Source: Aquirufa beregesia
Lineage (GTDB): Bacteria; Bacteroidota; Bacteroidia; Cytophagales; Spirosomataceae
Assembly: GCF_011090385.1 (NCBI RefSeq)
Contig: NZ_SEWW01000001.1
Coordinates: 310,001 to 374,000, forward strand
Direction: 5' to 3'
DNA: 64,000 bases
Part shown: piece by piece, positions 17,087 to 25,812 of the stretch
Layout: the number at the start of each line of letters is the position of its first letter
How positions within the stretch are numbered: the stretch's first letter is position 1
Notes under the pieces: generated by a model
Seen by the model: only the letters and a program-made list of their open reading frames with translations
What the model was told of the DNA's origin: nothing
The model's database searches: none
Position numbers and translations under genes: made by a program

Positions 17087-18223
17087 CTAATCTTTGCTCA
17101 ATGCAAACTTACTGATGCCGCTAGCTAATATTCCTAGTATGATAAGAAGCACTAAGGCATGTTGAAGCCCAAAGTATTCGGACAAAAAACCGATGACAAC
17201 AGGGCCTAACATAAAACCAACATATGCAATGGTAGAAACAGCCGCTATGGCCATGGCTGGAGATGTATCTTGGGTATTACCAGCTTGAGAATAGATCATA
17301 GGAACTATGGTTGAAATACCTAATCCAGTTATAAAGCAACCAAAAATCATCACATGAACTTGAGTAAAAAGTACGGTTATACTCATGCCAATAGCAATTA
17401 AGATTCCGTTAAACATCAGGATATTTCTTATGGAAATATGTTTAGCCGCCCAATCGCCCAATAAACGGCCTATGACCATCGAAAAGGCAAAAGATGAAAA
17501 ACCAATAGTAAAAGGTAAGCCTTCTAAATTGGGTAATAATTTAAAATATAGACTGATCCAATCCGCCATAGCACCTTCACAAAGCATTCCGCAAAAAGCT
17601 ACAAAGGATAGAATCAATAAATAATTGTTCAATTTGAATTTGGCTTGGACCGCTTCACTTTCTTGATTCGTATTTTTTGAGTCAGTCAATAAATAGCTAT
17701 ATACACCTATGATGCATACTGCATTACATATAGCTATGAGGTAAAAGTGTAGTTCTAAGGTTATGTCAGATTTAACTAAATAGCCGCCTAATAATGAACC
17801 TAACATCAAGCCAATGGAGAAAATGGCATGAAATGAGGACATTGTTTTTTTGTTGGTCAACTTTTCTAAGGTAACGACTTGCGTATTCATAGAAATATTC
17901 AAAATATCTCCTGCCATTCCGAAAGAAAATAAACCAATAAAAAGAAATAGGGAGCTAGAAATGAGAGTTAAAGCTGGTAAAATGAGGATGTATAATACCA
18001 CCGCCAGCAAACAGATAATTTTGGAATTATATCTAGCTATTAACCATCCAGCTAAAGGGAGAGATACCATCGAACCAATGGGTAGTCCCATTAATATACT
18101 ACCCAATTCTGCATCAGATAACGATAAGAATTCTTTGAAATCAGGAATCCTGGTTGCCCAAGAAGCGAAATTCAATCCACACAATAAAAATAATACACTA
18201 ATGGCAAGTCTAGCTTGAAGCAT
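17087..18223 (-). CDS. MFS transporter, YbjJ-like
   Basis: 378 residues, about 12 membrane segments. The N-terminus (FLLCGLNFASWATRIPDFKE) and the loop LIARYNSK resemble the MFS group of E. coli YbjJ and fucose permease-like proteins. The ATG at 18223 is preferred over a TTG three codons upstream. It starts 13 bases after the deoxyribonucleotidase stop on the same strand, so both are probably in one operon. Substrate unknown. Confidence 0.82.
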   Translation of the reverse strand: MLQARLAISVLFLLCGLNFASWATRIPDFKEFLSLSDAELGSILMGLPIGSMVSLPLAGWLIARYNSKIICLLAVVLYILILPALTLISSSLFLFIGLFSFGMAGDILNISMNTQVVTLEKLTNKKTMSSFHAIFSIGLMLGSLLGGYLVKSDITLELHFYLIAICNAVCIIGVYSYLLTDSKNTNQESEAVQAKFKLNNYLLILSFVAFCGMLCEGAMADWISLYFKLLPNLEGLPFTIGFSSFAFSMVIGRLLGDWAAKHISIRNILMFNGILIAIGMSITVLFTQVHVMIFGCFITGLGISTIVPMIYSQAGNTQDTSPAMAIAAVSTIAYVGFMLGPVVIGFLSEYFGLQHALVLLIILGILASGISKFALSKD

Positions 18224-18235
18224 AGAAATCAATAA

Positions 18236-18760
18236 CTATAAGAATAAATGACCTACTTCCTTCCAAGAATTAACACGTTCGTAGTCGTGTATATGAAGAT
18301 TATGTAGAGCGGAATAAAGTATAGGTTTCCCAGTAAATGAAGCTAGGTTTTTCTCATGATCATCGATTAAGTAATCGGCCTGAATCATATATTTATGCCC
18401 ACAAAATACCGTGTGCTTCCAACCAATAAAAGGAAAATGTTGCTCTAACCAAACCAACTTCTCCTTCATGGATTCAGGAAATTCAGTCGCCGCAGAAACA
18501 ATGAACACTTCGTATTTTTCCTGTAGTTGTTTGACAACTTCTATTGCATCTTCTTTCACTTTAATATCCAAGAAAAAGCCAGGTTCCCATAGAAATTGAT
18601 TATTGGATTGATAGTCTTCGTAAAATGCTAATTTTAATGCATCACTGTTTAATAAATCATCAGGATTATATGATTTGTTTAAGCGATGGTTTATTTGATC
18701 TATAATTTTAATGGAGGTGTCAGCTAAGACATCATCCATATCAATGGCAATTCTTTTCAT
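18236..18760 (-). CDS. 5'(3')-deoxyribonucleotidase family protein (HAD superfamily, NT5C type)
   Basis: 174 residues. The N-terminal HAD motif I DMDDVLADT holds nucleophile Asp7 and acid/base Asp9; FIVSAATEFPESMKEK matches motif II with the Ser/Thr; DYLIDDHEKNL is motif III/IV with the acidic cluster. NT5C-type enzymes remove the phosphate from deoxyribonucleoside monophosphates and limit dNTP pools. It precedes the YbjJ-like transporter on the same strand; the groEL terminator lies upstream. Confidence 0.88.
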   Translation of the reverse strand: MKRIAIDMDDVLADTSIKIIDQINHRLNKSYNPDDLLNSDALKLAFYEDYQSNNQFLWEPGFFLDIKVKEDAIEVVKQLQEKYEVFIVSAATEFPESMKEKLVWLEQHFPFIGWKHTVFCGHKYMIQADYLIDDHEKNLASFTGKPILYSALHNLHIHDYERVNSWKEVGHLFL

Positions 18761-18775
18761 TGAGAGTTATGGTAT

Positions 18776-18804
18776 AAAAAAAACTCCCCAAAGATGGGGA
18801 GTTT
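18776..18804 (-). terminator. Terminator of the groES-groEL operon
   Basis: AAACTCCCC (18781-18789) and GGGGAGTTT (18796-18804) with a 6-nt loop. The minus strand transcript ends in a T run (complement of 18776-18783). It lies 22 bases past the groEL stop. Confidence 0.88.
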
Positions 18805-18825
18805 TCACTAATAAATCTAATTTAA

Positions 18826-20457
18826 TTACATCATGCCGCCCATTCCGCCGCCACCAGGTCCATGACCGTGAGCAGGTTCCGAAGCCGGTTTATCAGCAAT
18901 GACACATTCTGTAGTTAATAACAATCCTGCGATAGAAGCAGCATTTTCTAAAGCTAAACGAGTTACTTTAGTTGGGTCAATAATACCCGCAGCAATCATA
19001 TTCTCGTATTTGTCTTCACGTGCATTGTATCCGAAGTCATCTTTTCCTGCTTTAACAGCATTGATAACTACTGAACCTTCACCACCTGCATTAGATACGA
19101 TAGTACGTAACGGAGATTCTACCGCTTGACGAATGATGTTGATACCCGTATTTTGATCTTCATTTTCACCTGTCAAGGTATCTAATGCACTAATAGCACG
19201 AATTAAAGCAACACCACCACCAGCTACGATTCCTTCTTCTACAGCTGCTCTAGTAGCATGCAAAGCATCATCTACACGATCTTTCTTCTCTTTCATTTCC
19301 AATTCAGTTGCCGCTCCAATGTAAAGGATAGCCACACCACCTGAAAGTTTTGCTAAGCGCTCTTGCAATTTCTCACGATCATAATCTGAAGTCGTGTTTT
19401 CAATCTGAGCCTTGATTTGGTTAACACGATTTTCGATATCGTCTTTAGAACCATTTCCATTAACAATTGTTGTGTTGTCCTTGTCAATGATTACTTTTTC
19501 CGCTTGTCCAAGGTATTCTAAAGTAGCGTTTTCTAATTTGAATCCTCTTTCTTCAGCGATAACAGTACCACCCGTTAAGATAGCGATGTCTTCTAACATA
19601 GCTTTTCTTCTGTCTCCAAAACCTGGAGCTTTAACAGCTGCCACTTTCAGCGCACCACGGATTTTGTTAACAACTAAGGTAGCTAAAGCCTCACCGTCCA
19701 CATCTTCTGAAATGATCAACAATGGACGACCAGTTTGAGCTACTGCTTCCAATACAGGAAGTAATTCTTTCATGGAAGAAACTTTCTTCTCTGAAATCAA
19801 AATGAATGGTTTTTCTAATTCCACTTCCATTTTGTCAGTATTAGTCACAAAATACGCAGATAAGTATCCACGATCAAATTGCATACCTTCTACTGTTTTA
19901 ACTTCCGTTTCAGTACCACGTGCTTCTTCCACAGTGATAACACCTTCACGACCAACTTTTTCCATGGCTGAAGAAATCATTTGACCGATTTCCACATCAT
20001 TGTTAGCTGAGATTGTAGCCACTTGAGCTATTTCAGTAGAAGTAGTGATAGGACGAGATTGAGTTCTCAAGTTACCTACGATAGCTTCAACCGCTTTCTC
20101 AATACCACGCTTCAAATCCATTGGGTTAGCACCAGCAGCTACGTTCTTAGAACCAATCGTGTAAATAGATTGAGCCAATACAGTAGCAGTAGTAGTACCG
20201 TCACCTGCTTGATCAGCTGTTTTGGAAGCTACTTCTTTCACTAATTGAGCACCCATGTTTTCTACAGGATCCTCTAATTCAATTTCTTTTGCTACAGATA
20301 CACCATCTTTCGTAATTGAAGGTGATCCGAATTTTTTATCAATGATAACATTACGTCCTTTGGGTCCTAACGTTACTTTTACGGCGTTCGCAAGGGTATC
20401 AACCCCTCTTTTCATTTTTTCTCTCGCCTCGGTGTCAAAATATAGTTCTTTTGCCAT
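18826..20457 (-). CDS. groEL: Chaperonin GroEL (Hsp60)
   Basis: 543 residues, the normal length, with the terminal Gly-Met repeat (GGGMGGMM) preceded by a His/Gly segment. ATP-binding signatures [13 protein letters not shown] and the TAD(Q)[12 protein letters not shown] loop are intact, as is the GroEL signature [12 protein letters not shown]. It forms the double-ring folding chamber capped by GroES. groES lies 46 bases upstream on the same strand and both should be one transcript. No CIRCE element is visible; a sigma-54-type promoter is the best candidate (20865-20848). Confidence 0.98.
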   Translation of the reverse strand: MAKELYFDTEAREKMKRGVDTLANAVKVTLGPKGRNVIIDKKFGSPSITKDGVSVAKEIELEDPVENMGAQLVKEVASKTADQAGDGTTTATVLAQSIYTIGSKNVAAGANPMDLKRGIEKAVEAIVGNLRTQSRPITTSTEIAQVATISANNDVEIGQMISSAMEKVGREGVITVEEARGTETEVKTVEGMQFDRGYLSAYFVTNTDKMEVELEKPFILISEKKVSSMKELLPVLEAVAQTGRPLLIISEDVDGEALATLVVNKIRGALKVAAVKAPGFGDRRKAMLEDIAILTGGTVIAEERGFKLENATLEYLGQAEKVIIDKDNTTIVNGNGSKDDIENRVNQIKAQIENTTSDYDREKLQERLAKLSGGVAILYIGAATELEMKEKKDRVDDALHATRAAVEEGIVAGGGVALIRAISALDTLTGENEDQNTGINIIRQAVESPLRTIVSNAGGEGSVVINAVKAGKDDFGYNAREDKYENMIAAGIIDPTKVTRLALENAASIAGLLLTTECVIADKPASEPAHGHGPGGGGMGGMM

Positions 20458-20503
20458 TTTGTTAAATAAATTTTACTGGTTGAAATATTTTAAAGTATGA
20501 AAA

Positions 20504-20782
20504 CTATAAAACTGCAAAAATGTCAGACTCACGCATGATCAAATAATCTTTACCGTCGATTGTAATCTCTGTTCCAGAATATTTACCATACAATACAGAG
20601 TCACCTACTTTTACTGTAATAGGTTCATCTTTTTTGCCATTTCCTACGGCAACAATCGTTCCTTTTTGTGGTTTCTCTTTGGCAGTATCAGGAATAATGA
20701 TACCAAAAGCAGTTTTTTCTTCAGCTTGAGCAGGCTCAACAACAACCCGATCTGCTAAGGGCTTGATACTTAATTTTGACAT
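20504..20782 (-). CDS. groES: Co-chaperonin GroES (Hsp10)
   Basis: 92 residues, normal length. N-terminal [18 protein letters not shown] with the GroES signature, a mobile loop around [17 protein letters not shown], and the C-terminal [12 protein letters not shown]-type strand ([13 protein letters not shown]). It caps the GroEL cavity. It is the first gene of the groESL unit. The 134-base gap before secG contains a terminator hairpin and a sigma-54-like promoter. Confidence 0.98.
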   Translation of the reverse strand: MSKLSIKPLADRVVVEPAQAEEKTAFGIIIPDTAKEKPQKGTIVAVGNGKKDEPITVKVGDSVLYGKYSGTEITIDGKDYLIMRESDIFAVL

Positions 20783-20812
20783 AATAATATAGATTTTAAG
20801 TTATTAACATAT

Positions 20813-20839
20813 AAAAAGTCCTTATCATCTAAGGACTTT
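20813..20839 (-). terminator. Terminator of secG, also at the 5' end of the predicted groES mRNA
   Basis: AAAGTCCTTA (20815-20824) and TAAGGACTTT (20830-20839) form a perfect 10-bp stem with a 5-nt loop; the minus strand continues into a short T run. It lies 78 bases past the secG stop. Because the sigma-54-like promoter would start transcription near 20838, the same hairpin would form the very 5' end of the groES transcript. Confidence 0.7.
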
Positions 20840-20847
20840 CCATTTAT

Positions 20848-20865
20848 CAGCATGATGTGTGCCAA
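20848..20865 (-). promoter_or_regulatory. Candidate sigma-54 (RpoN) promoter of groES-groEL
   Basis: Minus strand TTGGCACACATCATGCTG. The invariant GG (-24) and GC (-12) are present with the exact 10-base gap, and TGGCAC matches fully; the -12 block is ATGC instead of TTGC. Predicted start near 20838, leaving a leader of about 56 nt to the groES ATG. A sigma-54 activator gene lies 1.5 kb upstream in the same block. Confidence 0.55.
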
Positions 20866-20916
20866 AAAATTTAAGCTGTAAAATTGTCAGTTATTCAGCA
20901 ATTCTTGTCAGTCTGA

Positions 20917-21243
20917 CTATTTTGCAGGTGTAGCTGGGCTAGGAGCAGGAGCAGCGGGTAATGTTTTACCTGCAGCTTTCTCTACATTGACTGATTGAGT
21001 AGCATCTGTTGTTTCAGAAGAAAGAGTGAAATTAGTTAATAACACTAATACCAAAATGCTAATGGAGAAGCCCCAAGTTAATTGTTCTACTAAATCTCCT
21101 GTTTTTTGTACTCCAAACATTTGAGTAGCACCTGCAGAAGAAAACTCTCCACTAATACCACCACCTTTAGGATTTTGAACCAAAATCAAGATGATTAAAA
21201 GTGCAGAAAATAGAACTATTAGAGAAATTAATACGGTGAACAT
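20917..21243 (-). CDS. secG: Protein translocase subunit SecG
   Basis: 108 residues. Two membrane segments (about residues 2-20 and 50-72) and the SecG core between them (LILVQNPKGGGISGEFSSAG), with the conserved MFG-type segment TQMFGVQKTGDL. The C-terminus is an Ala/Pro-rich low-complexity tail, common in Bacteroidota SecG. It assists SecYE in export. Last gene of the miaB to secG run, with 7 bases to the TPR gene and a terminator after it. Confidence 0.93.
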   Translation of the reverse strand: MFTVLISLIVLFSALLIILILVQNPKGGGISGEFSSAGATQMFGVQKTGDLVEQLTWGFSISILVLVLLTNFTLSSETTDATQSVNVEKAAGKTLPAAPAPSPATPAK

Positions 21244-21250
21244 CGTTTAT

Positions 21251-21793
21251 TTAAATTAATTTATGTTTCAATTCGGAAATTCGAGTTGCAAAGTAAAGGC
21301 TTTTTTCAGGTTTAATCAAACTTAATTTTTCATACATCTCGATTGCTCTTTCGTATTTCTCTTGTCTCTCAAGAATTTTAGCAAAAGTTTCTGACACTGG
21401 AGTTGCATTTTTTAGTTCAGCTAAGTCCAAAACATCAGAATCTTCTTCTTTTAGATTCTTTTTGGGACGAGCAATACTAGGTAAGTTTTGTAAAAAATCA
21501 TCAATGACTTGTAATTGCTCTTTGACATCTGGAATTGATGTCTTAAAACTCTCAACATCGATAAAGGGCATCGATATTTCTTCTATGTCAAAGATAGATT
21601 CGAAATAATGCTTCCTGGAGGATGACATTAACGCAATTTTCTTTTGGAGATTGGGATTGAATTTTTCATTCCAAAACAATAAATAGAAATAAGGATAGGC
21701 TTCTTTATCTCCATCAAAAGAATGTTGTAGACTCGAATTACTTCGATCTATTTTATGTAAAAGAAACCATAAATCTTGCGCCTTATTATCCAT
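21251..21793 (-). CDS. Hypothetical TPR-like protein
   Basis: 180 residues, no signal peptide. The C-terminal part contains a TPR-like helix pair (FAKILERQEKYERAIEMYEK followed by LSLIKPEKSLYFATRISEL). The first 130 residues are acidic and helical and match no domain I recognise. It sits 3 bases after lptE and 7 before secG, so it is in the operon; the position suggests a link to envelope assembly or export, but this is inference from context. Confidence 0.75.
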   Translation of the reverse strand: MDNKAQDLWFLLHKIDRSNSSLQHSFDGDKEAYPYFYLLFWNEKFNPNLQKKIALMSSSRKHYFESIFDIEEISMPFIDVESFKTSIPDVKEQLQVIDDFLQNLPSIARPKKNLKEEDSDVLDLAELKNATPVSETFAKILERQEKYERAIEMYEKLSLIKPEKSLYFATRISELKHKLI

Positions 21794-21796
21794 GTA

Positions 21797-22303
21797 TTAC
21801 CAGTCTCCAGCAATTTTGTTAAATAAATCTAAGATTATTTGATCTACTAATTTCGGAATCAGTGTTTTCTCCACCTGATTCAAGGTTTGATTTTGGGGGA
21901 AATCTTGATAAAAAGAAAATTCTTGATCAAAATTCTTATTCTCATCTAGTCTATTGCTTAACCTAAATTGAATGCGTAACGTCAATCGATTTAATCCTGC
22001 CTTATCATCTGAAGTAGGAGCCTGTGGACTTAATTCATAGCCAACGATAGTACCTTCTAGCAGTAAATCAGGGGCTTGGGTAGTCAATTTTAAAGAAGTA
22101 TTTCTTTGAAAATATTCCTTTAATCGCTCATTTACATCCAAACTTAAATTGGCTGGTCCACCAGCCGTTTCCATACGGATATTACTTATTTGAATCGTTT
22201 TTAGCTCAGGAGATAAACTAGCTCCTTTGAAACTATAACATCCACTAAAAAGTGTTAATAAACAAAATAGTATGGCCAGCTTAGGCAATATCTTCCAAAT
22301 CAT
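21797..22303 (-). CDS. lptE: LptE-family LPS-assembly lipoprotein
   Basis: 168 residues. Signal peptide with a lipobox ending LFSGC (Cys22), so it is a lipoprotein. The mature part begins YSFKGASLSPELKTIQISNI and contains SLDVNERLKEYFQRNTSLKL, the usual order in Bacteroidota LptE proteins, and ends with a helix (VDQIILDLFNKIAGDW). LptE plugs the LptD pore and helps place LPS in the outer leaflet. Its start overlaps the end of the sigma-54 activator gene by 23 bases. The symbol is a family assignment. Confidence 0.82.
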   Translation of the reverse strand: MIWKILPKLAILFCLLTLFSGCYSFKGASLSPELKTIQISNIRMETAGGPANLSLDVNERLKEYFQRNTSLKLTTQAPDLLLEGTIVGYELSPQAPTSDDKAGLNRLTLRIQFRLSNRLDENKNFDQEFSFYQDFPQNQTLNQVEKTLIPKLVDQIILDLFNKIAGDW

Positions 22304-23591
22304 ATTGTTTAATTTTTCGATATAAGGTTCTTTCTGAGATTCCTAAATCCTTAGCAGCGTATTTTCGCTTATTCCTGTTTTTCTTTAATGCTCGGATAAT
22401 AATTTCCTTTTCCTGTTTTTCAAGTGATAAAGTGACGTCCTGAACTTGAGCACTCACATCTTCAAAATTGACATCTTCCTCCATTGCAGAATTAGAAATG
22501 GGGTGAATCTCAATAGGATTAGGACTTACTTCCACTGCACTTGGTGTAGAAGGAAGCGTTAAATTCTTTTGTAAATCAGAGAATTCCGGCTTTATATCTT
22601 CAAAAATCGACATATTATTGGAAATAATATCATAGGCATTGGTATTTCCTGACTCAATGACTTTTAATAATATTTTCTTTAACTCGGTCACATCTCGCTT
22701 CAAATCAAACAAGATTTTGTATAAAATTTCTCGTTCATTAATTCCATCGGGACTAGTGAAAAAATCTCCTTTGATGACAGATGAATTGATTTTAGGCTCG
22801 TTGAACTCCAAATAATACTGGAGCTTGACATCATCTACAATCCGATCTCCAACTTCTAAAACGGAAATTTGCTCTGCTAAATTTTTCAATTGGCGAATAT
22901 TCCCAGGAAATCGTTGCTTTTGCAATAAATCTTTGGCCTCTCGGGTCAACATAATGGGTTTTACCCGATGTAATTCTGAAAAATCAGTTGTGAATTTTCG
23001 GAATAGCAATTCTATATCATCGCCACGCTCTCTCAGAGGTGGGACATAAATAGGCACTGTGCAAAGTCGGTAGTATAAATCTTCCCTAAATTTTCCAGAT
23101 GATATCGCATCTTGCAGGTTCACGTTGGTAGCGGCAACAACACGTGTATTCGTTTTTTGAACTTTGGAAGAACCGACACGATAGAACTCACCATTCTCTA
23201 AAACACGCAAGAGTCTAGCTTGAGTCCCTAAGGGCATTTCTGCTATTTCATCCAAAAAAATAGTTCCTCCGTCAGTTACTTCAAAATAACCTTTTCTGGC
23301 TTCAATTGCCCCTGTAAATGATCCCTTTTCATGTCCAAACAATTCTGAATCAATGGTTCCTTCAGGGATAGCGCCACAGTTAACTGCAATGAATTGACCA
23401 TGTTTCCTTTTAGACAAAGAATGGATTATTTTGGAAAAAGATTCTTTTCCAGATCCACTTTCTCCTGTAATCAATACAGTCATATCCGTCGGGGCTACTT
23501 GCTCAGCAACCGAAATAGCGCGTAATAGGGCAGAAGAATTCCCTATTATTCCAAAGCGAGCTTTGATGGCATTCAAATGACTTGATTCCAT
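22281..23591 (-). CDS. Sigma-54-dependent transcriptional activator (AAA+ / Fis HTH), no receiver domain
   Basis: 436 residues. The AAA+ domain starts almost at the N-terminus: Walker A GESGSGKE (residues 43-50), the sigma-54 contact loop GSFTGA (90-95, a known variant of GAFTGA), Walker B IFLDEI, and the arginine-finger region FREDLYYRL. A linker of about 150 residues follows, then a Fis-type helix-turn-helix at the C-terminus (KYAAKDLGISERTLYRKIKQ). There is no receiver, GAF or PAS domain at the N-terminus, so like PspF it must be controlled by a partner or by its level. It lies between miaB (1-base gap) and lptE (overlap). It may act on the sigma-54-like promoter before groES. Confidence 0.92.
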   Translation of the reverse strand: MESSHLNAIKARFGIIGNSSALLRAISVAEQVAPTDMTVLITGESGSGKESFSKIIHSLSKRKHGQFIAVNCGAIPEGTIDSELFGHEKGSFTGAIEARKGYFEVTDGGTIFLDEIAEMPLGTQARLLRVLENGEFYRVGSSKVQKTNTRVVAATNVNLQDAISSGKFREDLYYRLCTVPIYVPPLRERGDDIELLFRKFTTDFSELHRVKPIMLTREAKDLLQKQRFPGNIRQLKNLAEQISVLEVGDRIVDDVKLQYYLEFNEPKINSSVIKGDFFTSPDGINEREILYKILFDLKRDVTELKKILLKVIESGNTNAYDIISNNMSIFEDIKPEFSDLQKNLTLPSTPSAVEVSPNPIEIHPISNSAMEEDVNFEDVSAQVQDVTLSLEKQEKEIIIRALKKNRNKRKYAAKDLGISERTLYRKIKQYDLEDIA

Positions 23592-23592
23592 A

Positions 23593-25011
23593 TTAATTGA
23601 TTAATTCACCCAATAGAGTACCTGAGGTACAATGTGTAATTTTAACATCCACAAATTTCCCTTTCATTTCCTCTTTCTTAGGGAAAACCACTACCTTATT
23701 ATTATCTGTTCTTCCAAAATGATGCGCAGAAGATTTCTTGGAATCACCTTCTACCAACACTCGTTGTGTCGTGCCAATCATCAATTGATTTTTGTATGCT
23801 GAGTGTTTCCTTTGTAAATCAATGATTTCTTGAAGTCTTCTTTTCTTAATCTCCTCAGGAATATCATCTGCCAATTTCTTTTCGGCAGGAGTGCCCGGTC
23901 TTTCAGAATAAGAAAACATATAACCAAAATCATATTTTACTTCCTCTAAAAGGCTCAGTGAATCTTGATGTTCTTCTTCCGTTTCGGAGCAAAACCCCGC
24001 AATTAAATCATGAGAAATACCACAAGATTCGCCTAAAATGGTTCGAATCGACTGAATGCGATCTAAATACCATTCTCTGGTATATGTTCGGTTCATTAAA
24101 TCCAATATGCGATTATTGCCACTTTGTGCTGGTAGATGAATATTTTTGCAAATATTATCATAGGCCGCCATGGTATGCAAAACTTCGTTGGTGATATCTT
24201 TTGGATGCGAAGTAGAAAATCTAACACGTAGTTCAGGCTTCAATTGAGCTACCTGCTCTAACAATTGAGCAAAATTGACAGATTGATCTGTTTCAGGATG
24301 TTGCCAATGATATGAATCCACATTTTGGCCTAAAAGTGTCACTTCTCGATATCCTGAATTAAATAGATTAATACATTCCCTTAAGATAGAATCAAGATCT
24401 CTTGATCTTTCTCTCCCTCGTGTATAAGGTACCACGCAAAAAGAACACATATTATTACAGCCACGCATGATACTGACAAGGGCTGTTACACCATTCGTAT
24501 GTAAGCGTACGGGGTCAATATTGCCATAGGTTTCTTCACGCGAAAGAAATACATTAACCGCTTTGTTGCCATCCTCTATCTCTTCCAAAAGACGAGGTAA
24601 ATCACGATAGGCATCTGGTCCAGCTACCAAATCAACGATTTTCTCTTCTTCTAGCAATTGGGTTTTTAAGCGCTCCGCCATACAGCCTAAAATACCTACA
24701 GTAATGTGGGGATTTTTAGCTTTAAGAGGTTTGAAACTCTGCAAACGATGGCGTATTTTCTGTTCTGCGTTTTCCCGAATGGCGCAGGTATTCAATAAAA
24801 TGGTATCAGCTTCTTGAATATTGGACGTGGTAGAATAACCTTGTTCCATTAAAATGGAAGTCACCACTTCCGAATCAGCAAAATTCATCTGACAGCCATA
24901 GCTCTCTAAATAAATCTTTTTCGAATAATCTGTTTGATGCTGACTGGGTGAAATTCTTGGTTCATCCAATCCTTTTATCTCCTCTGGTGAGAGTACTTTT
25001 AAATCTTGCAT
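23593..25011 (-). CDS. miaB: tRNA-2-methylthio-N6-dimethylallyladenosine synthase MiaB
   Basis: 472 residues. N-terminal MTTase domain with its cluster cysteines ([15 protein letters not shown] at Cys40, [20 protein letters not shown] and [10 protein letters not shown]), then a radical SAM domain with the CxxxCxxC motif ([11 protein letters not shown], near residue 185) and the following [10 protein letters not shown], and a C-terminal TRAM domain. It adds the 2-methylthio group at A37 of tRNAs reading UNN codons. First gene of the operon running to secG; its promoter region holds a -7 element and a small inverted repeat. Confidence 0.96.
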   Translation of the reverse strand: MQDLKVLSPEEIKGLDEPRISPSQHQTDYSKKIYLESYGCQMNFADSEVVTSILMEQGYSTTSNIQEADTILLNTCAIRENAEQKIRHRLQSFKPLKAKNPHITVGILGCMAERLKTQLLEEEKIVDLVAGPDAYRDLPRLLEEIEDGNKAVNVFLSREETYGNIDPVRLHTNGVTALVSIMRGCNNMCSFCVVPYTRGRERSRDLDSILRECINLFNSGYREVTLLGQNVDSYHWQHPETDQSVNFAQLLEQVAQLKPELRVRFSTSHPKDITNEVLHTMAAYDNICKNIHLPAQSGNNRILDLMNRTYTREWYLDRIQSIRTILGESCGISHDLIAGFCSETEEEHQDSLSLLEEVKYDFGYMFSYSERPGTPAEKKLADDIPEEIKKRRLQEIIDLQRKHSAYKNQLMIGTTQRVLVEGDSKKSSAHHFGRTDNNKVVVFPKKEEMKGKFVDVKITHCTSGTLLGELIN

Positions 25012-25034
25012 GAATTAAAAATTGAATTAATTCA

Positions 25035-25055
25035 CAAATCTATGACATTTTGTCA
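25035..25055 (-). promoter_or_regulatory. miaB -7 element with adjacent inverted repeat
   Basis: Minus strand TAGATTTG (25042-25035) matches TANNTTTG, 24 bases before the miaB ATG. Directly upstream is TGACA-AAA-TGTCA (25055-25043), a perfect 5-3-5 dyad within the spacer. The nearest TTG (25060-25058) is 15 bases from the -7 element. A repressor site is possible. Confidence 0.4.
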
Positions 25056-25063
25056 GACAATGA

Positions 25064-25717
25064 CTATTGAATCTTACCAGAATTTAAAATAATTACTTGA
25101 TCAGATTGATGAGTAAGCGCTTCATTATGGGTAACCATGATAATTCGTTGATTCCAATCTTGTTTTAATTCTAAAAACAAGTCGTAAAGATTTTCCGCAT
25201 TGTTTTTATCCAAATTGCCTGTAGGTTCATCTGCCAAAAGTATACTAGGACGATTTATTAAGGCACGTGCAACAGCCACACGCTGTTGTTCTCCTCCAGA
25301 AATTTGACCTGGGTATTTTTTGAGGATGTCCACTATGCCTAGTTTATTGACTATTTTATCAAAGAACTCGCCATCTTCTTGAGTTAATTTTCCCCCTCGA
25401 ATGAAAAGGGGAAATTTGATATTCTCTTCACAAGAAAATTCACCCAATAAATTATGAAATTGGAATACGAAACCCATTTTGCTGTTTCTGAAAAAGCTTT
25501 GTTCTTGTTCATTCAAACTAGAATATGCTATTCCATCCAAGTAGATTTCGCCTGAATTGTAGTTTGTTAATAAACCAATGATCTGCAGAAGGGTACTTTT
25601 CCCTGAACCAGATGGTCCAAGGATGGAGATCAATTCATTGGTTTTAATAGTAAATGATATGTTGTCCAGAATTAATTGAGTCCCATAGGATTTGGAAATA
25701 TTTTTTAATTCTAACAT
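25064..25717 (-). CDS. ABC transporter ATP-binding protein, LolD-like
   Basis: 217 residues. Walker [10 protein letters not shown] (34-42), the Q-loop region [20 protein letters not shown], signature [15 protein letters not shown], Walker [13 protein letters not shown] and the H-loop MVTHNEAL. It is closest to the LolD/MacB/FtsE group, which work with MacB-like permeases in lipoprotein release or efflux. No permease is next to it: sucC is divergent and miaB follows 52 bases later with its own -7 element. Its partner must be elsewhere. Confidence 0.9.
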   Translation of the reverse strand: MLELKNISKSYGTQLILDNISFTIKTNELISILGPSGSGKSTLLQIIGLLTNYNSGEIYLDGIAYSSLNEQEQSFFRNSKMGFVFQFHNLLGEFSCEENIKFPLFIRGGKLTQEDGEFFDKIVNKLGIVDILKKYPGQISGGEQQRVAVARALINRPSILLADEPTGNLDKNNAENLYDLFLELKQDWNQRIIMVTHNEALTHQSDQVIILNSGKIQ

Positions 25718-25812
25718 TTTTTTGTCTTTTTTTTAGAAAACACGATTGATACAATAAGATTTTAAAAGTTTGGCAAATAAATAGTAATTTCACGAAATAA
25801 AAATTTTGATAA

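Noticed and set aside
20783-20916. CIRCE (HrcA) element before groES.
   Set aside because: No TTAGCACTC-N9-GAGTGCTAA or near match in the gap.
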